Positions 36,719 through 48,051 of a stretch of 64,000 nucleotides of DNA are shown one piece after another (the first letter of the stretch is position 1; the number at the start of each line of letters is the position of its first letter). The translations under genes were made by a program, and so were the position numbers. The notes below the pieces were generated by a model. The model was not told the DNA's origin. It worked only from the letters and a program-made list of their open reading frames with translations, and did not search any database. Origin of the DNA: Clostridia bacterium. GTDB taxonomy: Bacteria; Bacillota; Clostridia; Oscillospirales; Acutalibacteraceae. The stretch spans positions 1 to 64,000 of the forward strand of contig JAFRUO010000004.1 of assembly GCA_017438845.1 (NCBI GenBank), in the 5' to 3' direction.

Positions 36719-39007
36719 ATGAACAAAAATATGCTTTGCTCAAGATGTCATAAGAACCCGGCGGTTTTCTTTATCTCGAAGGTAGAGGGTGATAAGACTA
36801 CCAATGAGGGCTTGTGCATTTCCTGCGCAATGGAGCTTAATATAGGCCCCATAAAGCAGGTTATGGAAAGTATGGGAATTTCCGAGGACGAGATGAAGGA
36901 GGTTTCCGAACAAATGCAGATGATGATGGAGAACGAAGGCGAGGACGGATTTGAGCCCGGCGGAGCCATGCCCATGTCGCTTCTGCAGGGTATGTTCGGC
37001 AACAAAAACGATTCTGCCGAAACCGAGCAGAATGTTGAAGAGGACTCCAAGGACGATTCGCAAAAATCCAAGAAGCACAAAAAGGATAAAAAGAAAAGAA
37101 AATATCTGGGTCTTTACTGCACGGACCTTACCGAGCGTGCCCGTGAGGGTAAGCTTGACGACATCATCGGCAGAGAAAAAGAAATTAACCGTGCCGAGCA
37201 GATTCTTTGCAGAAGAACTAAAAACAACCCCTGCCTGATCGGTGAACCCGGCGTAGGTAAAACGGCTATTGCCGAGGGGCTTGCAATTAAAATTGCAAAG
37301 GGCGAGGTTCCCGCAAAGCTTGCCGACAAGGAAATTCATCTGCTTGACCTTACTGCTCTTGTTGCAGGCACTCAGTTCAGAGGACAGTTTGAATCGAGAA
37401 TCAAGGGCCTTATTGAAGAGGTTAAACACGAAGGAAATATCATTCTCTTTATCGACGAGGTACACAATCTTGTCGGTACGGGCGATGCGGAAGGCACTAT
37501 GAACGCCGCAAATATTTTGAAGCCTGCTCTTTCGAGAGGAGAAATCCAGGTTATAGGCGCAACAACCTTTAACGAATACCGTAAGAATATTGAAAAGGAC
37601 GCTGCGCTTGAAAGAAGATTTCAGCCGGTAAAGGTTGAAGAGCCTTCAATTGCCGACACTTACCAGGTGCTTCTCGGAATTAAGAAATACTACGAAAACT
37701 TCCATAAGGTAAAAATTGCCGACAACCTTGTTTATAAGGCGGTTGTGCTTTCCGAAAGATATATTACGGACCGTTATCTTCCCGACAAGGCTATCGACCT
37801 GCTTGACGAGGCGTGCACCTGCGCCAATCTTCGAAACAAATCAATCAGCGATTATGAAAAGCTGATGAATGAAATTGAGGATTTAAAGCAAGAGGAGGAC
37901 GACCTTTCCGCTCAGACTGAGGACATCGACTACGAAAGACTTGCCGAAATCAGGGCTGAGCTTTTAAGCTCGGAAAACAAGGCGCCCGAGCTTCGCAAGC
38001 TTGCCGAGGATAACGACGTTACGGAAGAAGATCTTGCAACCGTCATAAACCTTTGGACGGGTATCCCTGCCGCAAAGGTAGTTGAGGGCGACCTTAAACG
38101 TCTTGCAGGACTTGAGGACAGACTGAAACAGCATATAATCGGTCAGGACGAAGCCGTAGACCTTGTTGCGGCGGCAATAAAGAGAAGCCGTGTTCAGCTT
38201 TCCGTTCAGAAACGACCTGCATCGTTTATCTTTGTAGGACCTACAGGCGTCGGTAAAACAGAGCTTGTTAAGCAGCTTTCCTTAGAGCTGTTTGACACAC
38301 CGGAAACCATGATACGCTTTGATATGTCAGAGTTTATGGAAAAACATTCGGTTTCACGTCTTATAGGCTCTCCTCCCGGCTATGTCGGATATGACGAGGC
38401 GGGTCAGCTTACCGAAAAGGTCAGAAGAAAGCCTTATTCCATTATCCTTTTTGATGAAATCGAAAAGGCGCATCCCGACGTTATGAATATTCTTCTTCAG
38501 ATACTTGACGAAGGAAAGACCAACGACGCTCACGGCAGAACCGTAAGCTTTGCCAACACTGTAATAATTATGACCTCAAACGCAGGCAGTGACCGTAAGG
38601 AAAGCGTACTGGGCTTCGCCAAGGAAAAGGGCGAGGTAAAAAAAGAGAATGCCATTAAGGCGCTAAATGAATTCCTTCGTCCCGAATTTATCGGCAGAGT
38701 TGATGAAATCGTTGTCTTTAACGAGCTTTCCAAGGAAAACTACGAGGGAATAGCAGGGCTTATGCTTGACGAATTAAAACAGTCGCTTGGCGACAGAGGC
38801 ACAAAGCTGAATTATGATAACAAGGTTGAAAAACTGCTTGTTTCAAAGATGAGCGGCGATATCAGAGGAGCGAGAGATTTAAGGAACGTTATCAGAAGGA
38901 ATGTAGAGGATAAGATTTCAAACTATATCGTTGATAACAGCGACGCGTTAATATCGGAAATTACTCTTAAAGCTGACGGTAATGAAATTGTTTTAGAGGT
39001 TATCTGA
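36719..39007 (+). CDS. clpE: ClpE/ClpC-type AAA+ protease ATPase with N-terminal zinc finger
   Basis: An unfoldase that feeds ClpP. The 762-residue protein has a four-cysteine zinc finger at the very N-terminus (Cys7, Cys10, Cys33, Cys36), the mark of ClpE, and no double Clp_N repeat. After an acidic/basic linker come AAA-1 (Walker A GEPGVGKTA), a UVR-like coiled middle region (about 380-420) and AAA-2 (GPTGVGKTE), with RFDMSEFMEKHSVSRL and the C-terminal D2-small domain. No CtsR or McsAB genes are next to it. Its stop overlaps bioY (ATGG start inside TGATGG). Confidence 0.92.
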   Translation: MNKNMLCSRCHKNPAVFFISKVEGDKTTNEGLCISCAMELNIGPIKQVMESMGISEDEMKEVSEQMQMMMENEGEDGFEPGGAMPMSLLQGMFGNKNDSAETEQNVEEDSKDDSQKSKKHKKDKKKRKYLGLYCTDLTERAREGKLDDIIGREKEINRAEQILCRRTKNNPCLIGEPGVGKTAIAEGLAIKIAKGEVPAKLADKEIHLLDLTALVAGTQFRGQFESRIKGLIEEVKHEGNIILFIDEVHNLVGTGDAEGTMNAANILKPALSRGEIQVIGATTFNEYRKNIEKDAALERRFQPVKVEEPSIADTYQVLLGIKKYYENFHKVKIADNLVYKAVVLSERYITDRYLPDKAIDLLDEACTCANLRNKSISDYEKLMNEIEDLKQEEDDLSAQTEDIDYERLAEIRAELLSSENKAPELRKLAEDNDVTEEDLATVINLWTGIPAAKVVEGDLKRLAGLEDRLKQHIIGQDEAVDLVAAAIKRSRVQLSVQKRPASFIFVGPTGVGKTELVKQLSLELFDTPETMIRFDMSEFMEKHSVSRLIGSPPGYVGYDEAGQLTEKVRRKPYSIILFDEIEKAHPDVMNILLQILDEGKTNDAHGRTVSFANTVIIMTSNAGSDRKESVLGFAKEKGEVKKENAIKALNEFLRPEFIGRVDEIVVFNELSKENYEGIAGLMLDELKQSLGDRGTKLNYDNKVEKLLVSKMSGDIRGARDLRNVIRRNVEDKISNYIVDNSDALISEITLKADGNEIVLEVI

Positions 39008-39576
39008 TGGAAAAAGCGCAAAAACTCAAAAGCTTTTCGTTGATTGATACTGCGTTGGTCGGGATGATGGCGGCATTTATCTGCGTCTGCTCTTTAATAA
39101 CGATACCCGGCCCCGTTCCCTTTACTATGCAGCTTTTCGGCGTGTATTGTGCGCTCGGCTTTTTAGGCGGCAGGAACGGAACTCTGTCGGTTGTAATATA
39201 TATACTTCTCGGGCTTGTCGGTTTACCCGTGTTTGCAGGCTTTAAAAGCGGACCGGGCACTCTGTTCGGTGCAACGGGAGGTTATATATTCGGCTTTGCA
39301 GTCGCAGGCCTTGTTTATTGGTTATTAAACAGTCTGCTCGGAGAAAAGCTTTACTTTAAATTTCTTTCAATGCTTTTGTCGCTTCTTGTATGCTATGCGA
39401 CAGGCACGGCTTGGTTTGTTTTTATTTATTGGAGGAATGTTGAATAAATCGGAGTTGTTTCTGCACTTTGGATGTGCGTTATTCCGTTTATTATTCCTGA
39501 TTTAATTAAAATCAGCCTTGCGTTGCTTGTTTCTTCAACGGCAAAGACTGCGGTAAAAAAAGTTAAAAAGGATTAA
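39007..39576 (+). pseudogene. bioY: bioY biotin transporter S component, interrupted by in-frame TAA
   Basis: BioY is the biotin-binding membrane subunit used with ECF modules. Codons 1-146 encode a normal BioY up to ATGTAWFVFIYW. Codon 147 (39445-39447) is TAA, and the same frame then continues without gap for 42 codons with the expected C-terminal helix (WMCVIPFIIPDLIKISLALL) to a stop at 39574. The combined length, about 189 codons, is that of an intact BioY. A single substitution or sequencing error explains this best; the truncated product would lack the last helix. Confidence 0.85.
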
Positions 39577-39578
39577 TT

Positions 39579-39610
39579 TTTTAAGCAGGCGGTTATCTGC
39601 CTGCTTAAAA
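39579..39610 (+). terminator. terminator after bioY
   Basis: A perfect 12-bp inverted repeat TTTTAAGCAGGC / GCCTGCTTAAAA with an eight-base loop. It could act on either strand. Confidence 0.75.
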
Positions 39611-39651
39611 TTTGACCTGAAATGAAAATGCAACCGTATTTTTACAAAAAA

Positions 39652-39694
39652 CAACCAAAAATTGGTTGAATGCAACCGGTAGATTTTTTAATAT
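39652..39694 (+). promoter_or_regulatory. promoter and palindromic operator of the XRE regulator
   Basis: TTGAAT (39666-39671), a 17-base spacer and TAATAT (39689-39694). A perfect palindrome CAACCAAAAATTGGTTG (39652-39668) overlaps the -35 box, and a further GGTTG-N4-CAACC pair spans 39664-39677. GCAACC-like boxes recur from 39630 to 39710. This is the expected arrangement for an autoregulated XRE repressor. Confidence 0.6.
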
Positions 39695-39730
39695 TTAGTT
39701 GCAAACAAAAAACATACGGGAGGTAAAACC

Positions 39731-41170
39731 ATGAATAACAATTTTTCGGAAAACATTAAAAGAATACGAAGAGAGAACAACCTTTCTCAGGAACAGCTTG
39801 CCGAGGAGGTAGGCGTGTCAAGGCAGGCTATTTCAAAATGGGAATCGGGAGCGGCTTATCCTGAAATGAATAAAATAGTATTGCTTTGCGAAAAATTCAA
39901 CCTTAATATCGACGACCTTTTAAACAAGGATATTAAGGAAGCGAAAGGGGAGGAGGAATCAAAAAAGAGAATAAACAGATATGTCGATGATTTTTTAAAG
40001 TTTATTACAGACTCACTTAATATGTTTATTAATATGACTTTAAAAAGCAAGGTTAAATGCATTTTTGAACAGATCATAATTGCGGCATTGTTGAGCTTGG
40101 CAGGTGTATGCATTTACGCTTTGATTGATCATGTTTTTTACGGAATATTTTCCTCTTTGCCCGATGATTTTTATTACAGCTTCAACAGTATTTTTGAGTC
40201 GGTTTACTTACTGTCGGCAGTAATAATCGGCTTAACGGTTTTAATTCATATTTTTAAAATCAGGTATCTTGATTATTATAACCGAGAGAAATCAATTGTT
40301 GTTAATGACGAAGCCGCTCGGACGGCGGATTACGTTGAACAGGAGGAGAACGCTGACCAAGACAAGGAGATTAACCGCATTGATTTTACCGACACTGAAA
40401 GAAAAATAATTATCCGTGACCCAAAGCACAGCGAGTACAAATTTATTAACGGGCTTGCAAAGCTCTTTGTCCGTCTGTTTAAATTCTTTTTGCTGATATT
40501 TGCAGTGTTGCTGTCACTGTTCCTGATAGCGGATGCAGCGGGACTTATTGTATCTTTTGTTTTGCTTAAAACAGGCTTGCTTTTTGTCGGTCTTTTGCTT
40601 TTCAGTGCTTCGGTGGGGGTTATACTTTGCAGTTTGATACTGGGCATAATTAATTTTGTATTTAACAGAAAGAATGAAAAGAAAAGATTAATCATCAGTT
40701 GTATTTCAAGCCTTATTGTACTCGGCATAAGCGTAGGGCTGTTGTTTGTGTCAACGCTTCAGTTCAAGACGGTAAAAGGAGAACAAATTACGGCATCAGA
40801 AAGCTTTGAGATGTATGAAAACACATATTTCATACCGGATGATATAAAATACACGGAAAAGAATATTGAAAATATAGAATTGGAATATAAATATATTAAA
40901 GGCTTTAATATAAGCACTTACCAAAACGATAACGGAGAGATAGGTATGTTTGTTACGGATGAGCCGTTTGAAGAAATTAAAGAATATATTTCTTATTTAA
41001 AAAACAAGGAGTTTTTAAGCCCTGATTCCTATTTGATTGATGTTACTGTTTATACGTCAAAGGAAAATATTGAAAAGCTAAAAAAGAACAAAGAGCTTGA
41101 AATGAACAAAAGACAAAACCCCGAAAATTATACAGCCGTAACGGATGTATATGAATATTACGAGTCATAG
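39731..41170 (+). CDS. XRE-family regulator with membrane-embedded C-terminal part
   Basis: A 479-residue protein. Residues 5-60 form a canonical helix-turn-helix (NLSQEQLAEEVGVSRQAISKWESG). The rest contains about six hydrophobic helices (near 115-140, 155-175, 245-270, 275-312, 325-345) and a C-terminal soluble part (about 350-479). Such DNA-binding membrane proteins are common in Firmicutes near stress or transport genes; the signal sensed is unknown. A GGGAGG site precedes ATG 39731. Confidence 0.85.
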   Translation: MNNNFSENIKRIRRENNLSQEQLAEEVGVSRQAISKWESGAAYPEMNKIVLLCEKFNLNIDDLLNKDIKEAKGEEESKKRINRYVDDFLKFITDSLNMFINMTLKSKVKCIFEQIIIAALLSLAGVCIYALIDHVFYGIFSSLPDDFYYSFNSIFESVYLLSAVIIGLTVLIHIFKIRYLDYYNREKSIVVNDEAARTADYVEQEENADQDKEINRIDFTDTERKIIIRDPKHSEYKFINGLAKLFVRLFKFFLLIFAVLLSLFLIADAAGLIVSFVLLKTGLLFVGLLLFSASVGVILCSLILGIINFVFNRKNEKKRLIISCISSLIVLGISVGLLFVSTLQFKTVKGEQITASESFEMYENTYFIPDDIKYTEKNIENIELEYKYIKGFNISTYQNDNGEIGMFVTDEPFEEIKEYISYLKNKEFLSPDSYLIDVTVYTSKENIEKLKKNKELEMNKRQNPENYTAVTDVYEYYES

Positions 41171-41191
41171 TATTTAAAGTATAAAAAACAT

Positions 41192-41218
41192 ACGGGCGGC
41201 CCAAGGTCGCCCGTTTTT
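41192..41218 (+). terminator. terminator of the XRE regulator
   Basis: The 10-bp stem ACGGGCGGCC / GGTCGCCCGT with loop CAA is followed by five T. Confidence 0.88.
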
Positions 41219-41219
41219 C

Positions 41220-41323
41220 TGATGATAGTGTATTTATAAACCGTAGGTGACGGAGCTTACAAAGTCCTGCAAGAAGTGAACGGTGAAAGTTGTTAATGCT
41301 ATCATAATTCAGTGTCTGAATAA
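41220..41323. other. non-coding region before the hairpin array
   Basis: About 100 bases bounded by ATGATAG (41221-41227) and its inverted copy CTATCAT (41300-41306), so the segment could fold as one stem. The plus strand contains a short open stretch reading VGDGAYKVLQEVNGESC to a stop, and the minus strand a 23-codon frame from 41304. Neither has a ribosome-binding site. It may be part of the same repeat element as the adjacent hairpins. Confidence 0.35.
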
Positions 41324-41534
41324 AATGAAATACCCGGCAAAAGCCGGGTATGAAATAATGACCCAAGGTCATTATGAAATTTTCTGCAAAAGCAGAAAAT
41401 GAAATAAAATTCATTCCTTAATATGCGAAGCATATTTCATACACGAAGTGTATTTCATATTCCGAAGGAATATTTCACTCATTCCTAAGGAATGAATTTC
41501 ATTGAAAAAGACTTGCCGAAGCAAGTCTTTTTCA
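41324..41534. repeat. tandem array of eight short hairpins
   Basis: Eight small inverted repeats follow one another, separated by ATGAAAT on the left side and ATTTCAT on the right. They are TACCCGGC/GCCGGGTA, AATGACC/GGTCATT, TTTTCTGC/GCAGAAAA, AATATGC/GCATATT, ATACAC/GTGTAT, ATATTCC/GGAATAT, ATTCATTCC/GGAATGAAT and AAAAAGACTTGC/GCAAGTCTTTTT. Loops are GAA-, CAA- or AAAA-like. The spacer words are themselves inverted copies, so the two halves can also pair. It is not a CRISPR array: stems differ in sequence and spacers are identical. Probably a mobile or selfish palindromic repeat cluster. Confidence 0.75.
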
Positions 41535-41557
41535 TGGAGCGGGTGATGGGAATCGAA
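41535..41557 (-). repeat. partial duplicate of the tRNA-Gly 3' end
   Basis: These 23 bases are identical to 41716-41738, the 3' end of tRNA-Gly including the CCA and part of the T arm, in the same orientation and 181 bases away. This is what a tRNA-targeted integration or duplication would leave. Confidence 0.8.
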
Positions 41558-41678
41558 GCGTCGCTATGCTCCGCTTCTGAGCTTGCTTCGCAAGCAATTC
41601 GATTTTATGTCCGTCTCGCTCTGCCTTCGGCAAACCGCTCGACACGGACGATGTTCGATTCCGGTTAGTTTTGATAAA
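41558..41678. other. hairpin-rich non-coding segment between tRNA-Gly repeats
   Basis: Contains the inverted repeats GCTTGC/GCAAGC (about 41581-41595) and GTCCGT/ACGGAC around an inner GCC-TTC-GGC (about 41610-41650). No gene is supported. A T-loop-like GTTCGATTCC also occurs near 41653. Confidence 0.4.
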
Positions 41679-41710
41679 GAAAAAAGGAAGCAGCTTCGTA
41701 CTGCTTCCTT
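41679..41710 (-). terminator. tRNA-Gly terminator
   Basis: On the minus strand the 10-bp stem AAGGAAGCAG / CTGCTTCCTT (41710-41685) is followed by a T tract, just downstream of the tRNA 3' end. Confidence 0.85.
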
Positions 41711-41715
41711 CTTAG

Positions 41716-41790
41716 TGGAGCGGGTGATGGGAATCGAACCCACACAGCCAGCTTGGAAGGCTGGAATTCTAACCATTGAACTACACCCGC
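41716..41790 (-). tRNA. tRNA-Gly (anticodon TCC)
   Basis: A full cloverleaf of 75 nt. The acceptor stem GCGGGTG pairs with CACCCGC, followed by discriminator T and an encoded CCA. The anticodon stem CCAGC/GCTGG encloses CTTCCAA with anticodon TCC, and the T arm contains GGTTCGATTCC. The 3' end is duplicated 181 bases downstream. Confidence 0.97.
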
Positions 41791-41877
41791 ATTGAATGCT
41801 TGAATATATTATCAAAAAATCATTTGATTGTCAAGGAAAATATATATAATTTTGTAAAATATCTTTTGTGAAAATGT

Positions 41878-44961
<3,084 letters not shown>

Positions 44962-44967
44962 AATAGC

Positions 44968-44997
44968 AGACAGCAAAGCTTAACGGCTTTGCTGTCT
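44968..44997 (+). terminator. terminator-like hairpin after lacZ
   Basis: A 12-bp stem AGACAGCAAAGC / GCTTTGCTGTCT with a six-base loop begins 7 bases after the lacZ stop. The T tract is poor (TTGATATTATTTG). Confidence 0.65.
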
Positions 44998-45006
44998 TGA
45001 TATTAT

Positions 45007-45035
45007 TTGACAAATTAATACCTCGGAATTATAAT
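45007..45035 (+). promoter_or_regulatory. consensus promoter of the Crp-like regulator
   Basis: TTGACA (45007-45012), a 17-base spacer and TATAAT (45030-45035), a full consensus match, 32 bases before the start codon. Confidence 0.85.
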
Positions 45036-45066
45036 TTATTCATAATTTTGTTTTACGGGAGAAGCC

Positions 45067-45702
45067 ATGAAAAGTATCTATATTGAACAAATAGTTAAGG
45101 CTTTGAATAAGACCTTCCTTTTTTCCTCTTTGCCGGACGAAATGTTGTCTAAGCTCGCTTACTCTCACTGCGAAGTTAAAGGCTATAAAAAAGGCGAATT
45201 GATTTTTTCCGACAGGGAAAAGAAAAAATGCATCGGCGTAATACTGGACGGGGAAGCTCTTGTCACAAAAAGCACACTTGTAATTAACAAGCTTTCCGAA
45301 TTTGATATGTTCGGTGCGATAACGCTTTACCGTTCCGAACAAAACTTTATTAACAACATCACAGCTTATACCGATTGCTCCGTTGCTTTTATCAGCCTTG
45401 ACGGTATCGACTTCCTTATCAACGAAAACCCTGACTTTGCAAAAAAATATATTGAATATCTTTCCGACAGAATTTACTTTCTGAATACAAAAATCAAGGC
45501 ATATACGATAACCAAAGCCGATGAAAAGCTATTCAGCTTTCTTGTATCTGTTGCCGAAGGCGGAAAGCTTTATTTAGACATTAAAATGACCGAGCTTGCT
45601 CACGCTCTGAATTTAAGCAGAGCAAGCCTTTACCGTTGCTTTGAAAAGCTTGAAAGCGAAGGAAAAATTAAAAGGGAGGGGAAGGAGATTACTATTCTGT
45701 AA
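45067..45702 (+). CDS. Crp/Fnr family transcriptional regulator
   Basis: A 211-residue protein with an N-terminal cyclic-nucleotide-binding-like beta barrel (about 15-125), dimer helix and a C-terminal winged helix (about 150-211) containing MTELAHALNLSRASLYRCFEKLESEGKI. The cNMP phosphate-binding arginine motif is not evident, and no Fnr-type cysteine cluster is seen, so the effector is unknown. It is followed closely by two small membrane proteins and may share a transcript with them. Confidence 0.88.
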   Translation: MKSIYIEQIVKALNKTFLFSSLPDEMLSKLAYSHCEVKGYKKGELIFSDREKKKCIGVILDGEALVTKSTLVINKLSEFDMFGAITLYRSEQNFINNITAYTDCSVAFISLDGIDFLINENPDFAKKYIEYLSDRIYFLNTKIKAYTITKADEKLFSFLVSVAEGGKLYLDIKMTELAHALNLSRASLYRCFEKLESEGKIKREGKEITIL

Positions 45703-45711
45703 TCACTCGGA

Positions 45712-46281
45712 ATGAACAGTAACATTAAATACAGAATTTCGGTTACTCTTGCCGGTATAATTATCGTAGCAGCTCTAAGCGGGATTGTTTATTTTAAAAT
45801 AGTTTCAAACGAAATAGTCCATACTGCAGGCTATTATGTTTTTACCGAAGTCGCCGCGCAAAACACTGCGGTGCAGGAACACAGCGTTACAAAAACAAAG
45901 GAAAGCAATACGGAGTCTGACAGTGCTTCTTCCGACAAGCACGGTACGAACGGAAGCGGATCATATCATAATTCTTTTTCTCAAAAAGGCTCTTCGGGAA
46001 AGAACTCCGTGGATAATAATACGGCGAAGCCCGTTGCCGCCGAAAAGACGACGGTTATCACGACAACCGTTGTACCGGAAACAACGACGCAACCGCCGAA
46101 AAGGTTTGACAGTGTATTTGTATACAGCGCTGACACTAAAAAGATACACAGCCGCAGCTGTCCGTATGTAAATAATATTAACGAGGAGAATTATTATTAC
46201 ATTAATTCCGAAAGTGCAGACGAGCTTTTTGAACAGGGCTATGAGTTTTGCTCGTATTGCAGGGGATATGTAATAAACTGA
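45712..46281 (+). CDS. membrane-anchored protein with C-terminal Cys/His module (first of pair)
   Basis: A 189-residue protein, family not recognised. It has one N-terminal transmembrane helix (about 9-27) and a Ser/Thr/Lys-rich low-complexity stalk (about 55-135). The C-terminal module of about 50 residues has pattern IHSRSC - 30 residues - CSYC, so His-x3-Cys followed by Cys-x2-Cys. The module resembles the small Ada-like metal-binding domain found at the C-terminus of some nucleases and surface proteins. The start has a weak ribosome-binding site. The next gene carries the same module. Confidence 0.65.
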   Translation: MNSNIKYRISVTLAGIIIVAALSGIVYFKIVSNEIVHTAGYYVFTEVAAQNTAVQEHSVTKTKESNTESDSASSDKHGTNGSGSYHNSFSQKGSSGKNSVDNNTAKPVAAEKTTVITTTVVPETTTQPPKRFDSVFVYSADTKKIHSRSCPYVNNINEENYYYINSESADELFEQGYEFCSYCRGYVIN

Positions 46282-46288
46282 AAAAAAG

Positions 46289-46645
46289 ATGAAAGAAAAC
46301 AAATATACTCCGAAGCAACGTGCCGTTACTGCACTCAGCTGGATTATGGCGGTTGTTAGCTGTGTGCTTCTTTATTATGAGTTTAGTTCATATAAGGATT
46401 TGAAGGCTTATTCGGACGAGCTGAAGAAAAAGCCTGAGAATGTAACGTTTGTCAGCGACTTTGTACAGGAAACCGAACCCGTAAGCTATGACTATGTAAT
46501 CAATACGGGAAGCATGAAGATACATAAGCCCGAATGTGAAGCGGCGGAAAAGATGCGTCGGGAAAACAGGGACTATATTACAGCGGACGAGCTGGAGAAG
46601 TATTACGCATTGGGATATAGCGATTGTTCATTTTGCAACCCCTAA
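46289..46645 (+). CDS. membrane-anchored protein with C-terminal Cys/His module (second of pair)
   Basis: A 118-residue protein with an N-terminal transmembrane helix (about 13-32), a short linker and the same C-terminal module as the gene before it: IHKPEC - 29 residues - CSFC, with a matching ALGYSDC stretch. It starts 7 bases after the first gene, which suggests duplication and co-expression. The role may be extracellular metal binding; this is inference from the motif only. Confidence 0.65.
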   Translation: MKENKYTPKQRAVTALSWIMAVVSCVLLYYEFSSYKDLKAYSDELKKKPENVTFVSDFVQETEPVSYDYVINTGSMKIHKPECEAAEKMRRENRDYITADELEKYYALGYSDCSFCNP

Positions 46646-46744
46646 ATGTTGTGGTAAAAACCGTTTATCTACATTTTTTCACAAAAAACAGCGATTAATT
46701 TGTATAAAATGCAAAGACTTTTTTAAAAAATATCAAAAAATAGC

Positions 46745-46773
46745 TTGCAAATTTGTGTAACATTGTGTAAAAT
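46745..46773 (+). promoter_or_regulatory. promoter of the PucR/CdaR-like regulator
   Basis: TTGCAA (46745-46750), a 17-base spacer and TAAAAT (46768-46773), 52 bases before the start codon, which has an AGGAGGGG site. Confidence 0.65.
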
Positions 46774-46825
46774 ATATAAGTGTTCTATTGGTTATTTTGC
46801 ATATACAAATTAGGAGGGGACCTAT

Positions 46826-47914
46826 ATGTCAAACAGATTGTTTCAGGGAGTCGTTCATCAGATGACCGATTCAATTGACAGAACAATCGGCGTTATTGAC
46901 GAAACCGGAACGGTTATTTCCTGCAGCGAGCTCGGCAAAATCGGCGAGGTGCTTTCTTCCAGCGTTACCGCTATTTTTACCGACAACAGCGACCATATTG
47001 TTTTTGACGGTAACACCTTTAAGTCATTCGGGGCTCATATGCACCCCGAGTACGCCGTGTTCGTTTCCGGCGACGATGACCTTGCCGTAAAATATGCTTG
47101 CCTGCTTGCGGTTTCACTTTCAAGCATCAAACAGTATTATGACGAAAAATACGACAGAAGCAATTTTATTAAAAATGTCATTCTTGACAATATCCTGCCC
47201 GGTGACATCTATTTAAAGTCCAGAGAGCTTCGCTTCAGCAACGATGTTTCAAGAGCGGTTTTCCTTATCAGAATAGTCGAAAAGGTTGACATTTCCGCTT
47301 TCGATATTATTCAGGGACTTTTCCCGGACAGAAACAAGGACTTTGTTATTAATGTAAATGAAACCGACATTGTGCTGATCAAGGAAATTAATAATACAAT
47401 CGATTCCAAGGACCTTGAAAAGCTTGCCCGTTCCGTTGCGGACAGCCTCGGCTCCGAGCTTTACACGCACGTTCTTGTCGGCATCGGAACAGTTGTTGAC
47501 AGTATAAAAGAGCTTACTCGTTCCTTCAGGGAGGCACAGGTTGCACTTGAAGTCGGTAAGGTTTTTGACACCGAAAAAACTATCGTAAGTTACGACAACC
47601 TCGGCATTGCCAGACTTATTTATCAGCTTCCCACGACACTTTGCGATATGTTTTTAAGGGAAGTCTTTAAGAAGGGCTCAATTGACAGCCTTGACCAGGA
47701 AACGCTGTTCACGATTCAGAAATTCTTTGAAAACAACCTTAACGTTTCCGAAACCTCACGTAAGCTTTTTGTTCACAGAAACACCTTGGTATACAGACTT
47801 GAAAAAATTAAAAAGCTTACCGGTCTTGACCTTCGTGAGTTTGATGACGCTATTGTGTTTAAGGTAGCTCTTATGGTTAAAAAATACCTTGATTCCAATC
47901 CCGTCAAATACTAA
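46826..47914 (+). CDS. PucR/CdaR-type helix-turn-helix regulator
   Basis: A 362-residue protein. The N-terminal third resembles a small-molecule sensing domain (TIGVIDETGTVISCSELGKIG). The middle has a GGDEF-like/CdaR fold (about 125-270) with the YTHVLVGIG segment. The C-terminal PucR HTH is clear: NLNVSETSRKLFVHRNTLVYRLEKI followed by TGLDLREFDDAIVFKVAL. In the family such proteins activate sugar-diacid or purine genes; here no target operon adjoins it, so the ligand is unknown. It precedes ftsE but has its own promoter. Confidence 0.85.
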   Translation: MSNRLFQGVVHQMTDSIDRTIGVIDETGTVISCSELGKIGEVLSSSVTAIFTDNSDHIVFDGNTFKSFGAHMHPEYAVFVSGDDDLAVKYACLLAVSLSSIKQYYDEKYDRSNFIKNVILDNILPGDIYLKSRELRFSNDVSRAVFLIRIVEKVDISAFDIIQGLFPDRNKDFVINVNETDIVLIKEINNTIDSKDLEKLARSVADSLGSELYTHVLVGIGTVVDSIKELTRSFREAQVALEVGKVFDTEKTIVSYDNLGIARLIYQLPTTLCDMFLREVFKKGSIDSLDQETLFTIQKFFENNLNVSETSRKLFVHRNTLVYRLEKIKKLTGLDLREFDDAIVFKVALMVKKYLDSNPVKY

Positions 47915-48051
47915 TTAAGCTATATGTTTTAACTTTATTCACAATATCTTGTTATTATGTGAACAAGATGTATAGCCTGAATTGTTATTTTTGTTGAATT
48001 TAACAAATATTATTAAATTTTGATTAAATATGTTACAACTTAATAGATTTA

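Noticed and set aside
41233..41304. 23-codon minus-strand frame
   Set aside because: No ribosome-binding site and likely part of the repeat element; kept only as a remark.
41324..41534. CRISPR array
   Set aside because: Repeated hairpins have different stems and identical spacers, the reverse of a CRISPR, and no cas genes are present.
41534..41795. Short plus-strand frames running through the tRNA-Gly region, some starting MERVMGIE
   Set aside because: They are translations of the antisense of tRNA-Gly and of its duplicated end.
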